From NCBI GenBank assembly GCA_002687665.1, contig NZAX01000097.1:1-7296 (forward strand): a DNA stretch of 7,296 nucleotides, written 5' to 3'. Source of the DNA: Flavobacteriaceae bacterium (GTDB lineage Bacteria; Bacteroidota; Bacteroidia; Flavobacteriales; Flavobacteriaceae). The notes beneath the pieces were generated by a model that made no database searches, was not told where the DNA came from, and was given only the letters and a program-made list of their open reading frames with translations. Made by a program: the position numbers and the translations under genes. Position 1 is the stretch's first letter; each line of letters begins with the position of its first letter. Of the stretch, positions 6,873 to 7,296 are shown in pieces.

Positions 6873-7264
6873 ATTTTTTGAGATAAACCAAAAACAATAT
6901 CAATTTCAACTTTTATATTTTCTCCCAAAACTGATTGGACAGTTGTCCGCGCAGGTTTTATTCCATCAAAATAGGTGGCATATATTTCATTAAATCGATC
7001 AAAATCATCAATGTTACTAAGATGAACGGTGCTTTTGATGGCGTCGTTCATGCTACCACCTGCTGACTCGACAATTTCCTTGATGTTATCAAGCGTTCTT
7101 CTTGTTTCTTCCTCGATGGTTCCTAAGATGAATTTGCTGCTCTTAAAATCAACAGAGGCTTGACCACTCAAGAATAACATACCGTTGAAAATAACTCCGT
7201 CAGAGTATGCACCTGTAACAAATTTTGGATCGCGATCTGGGTGTGTAATTTTTGTCTTATTCAT
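6869..7264 (-). CDS. RidA-family protein (enamine/imine deaminase)
   Basis: This is a single-domain RidA (YjgF/YER057c/UK114) protein of 131 residues, the standard length. Seen in the sequence: VTGAYSDGV (Tyr20), FLSGQASVD (31-39), FDRFNEIYATYF (Asn92), PARTTVQS (Arg106) and KVEIDIV (Glu120). These are the conserved Tyr, Asn, Arg and Glu positions of archetypal RidA, which forms trimers and hydrolyses 2-aminoacrylate and other imino acids made by PLP enzymes to keto acids and ammonia. It differs clearly from the RidA domain of the left-hand fusion protein, so it is not a recent duplicate. The stop overlaps the start of the D-serine dehydratase-like gene by 4 bases, making that enzyme its likely partner. 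It is the first gene of the run inside the window; only 32 bases lie upstream, with no promoter I can support. Confidence 0.93.
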   Translation of the reverse strand: MNKTKITHPDRDPKFVTGAYSDGVIFNGMLFLSGQASVDFKSSKFILGTIEEETRRTLDNIKEIVESAGGSMNDAIKSTVHLSNIDDFDRFNEIYATYFDGIKPARTTVQSVLGENIKVEIDIVFGLSQKI

Positions 7265-7296
7265 ATATAAAAAGGTAAGTTCAATTAAGATATTAA

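Noticed and set aside
3419..7264. Beta-hydroxyaspartate cycle cluster
   Set aside because: A D-threonine aldolase-like enzyme and an aminotransferase trace recall that pathway, but the hydroxyaspartate dehydratase and iminosuccinate reductase are not recognisable here and the aminotransferase is only a fragment.
7265..7296. Promoter or upstream gene end before the RidA gene
   Set aside because: Only 32 bases are available. There is an A/T-rich leader but no TAnnTTTG-type Bacteroidota -7 element, and no protein fragment long enough to identify.

Overview
This window is AT-rich chromosomal DNA, most likely from a member of the Bacteroidota. The clues are the low G+C, very tight gene packing, A-rich leaders before start codons instead of clear Shine-Dalgarno motifs, and the flavour of the proteins. 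The assignment is an inference; there is no rRNA or other phylogenetic marker here. I see no RNA genes, CRISPR arrays, phage genes or insertion sequences.

The layout is two convergent catabolic-looking gene runs that meet tail to tail near 3393-3418. The left run (+ strand) holds the C-terminal tail of an enolase-superfamily (mandelate racemase/muconate lactonizing type) enzyme, an NTF2-like/RidA fusion protein, a creatininase-family metal amidohydrolase, an SSS-family sodium:solute symporter, and a 44-residue single-span membrane protein whose start overlaps the symporter stop. Gaps are 7 and 4 bases, followed by overlaps of 14 and 4 bases, so this is almost certainly one transcript. The right run (- strand, read from the right edge) holds a stand-alone RidA protein, a D-threonine aldolase/D-serine dehydratase-like PLP enzyme overlapping it by 4 bases, a 69-codon ORF that looks like the C-terminal remnant of a PLP aminotransferase, a 3-hydroxyacyl-CoA dehydrogenase-family oxidoreductase, and an M19 (renal-dipeptidase-type) metallopeptidase.

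Together the genes look like uptake and breakdown of an amide- or peptide-like nitrogen compound. The symporter would import it, the creatininase-family enzyme and M19 peptidase would cut C-N bonds, and the PLP enzyme would act on a released D- or beta-hydroxy-amino acid. The two RidA domains would hydrolyse reactive enamine/imine intermediates, and the dehydrogenase would oxidise a hydroxy acid product. The substrate cannot be read from the sequence. The points most worth following are the RidA-PLP enzyme coupling with a zinc-type HxC motif, the NTF2-RidA fusion, the tiny symporter partner, and the aminotransferase remnant.
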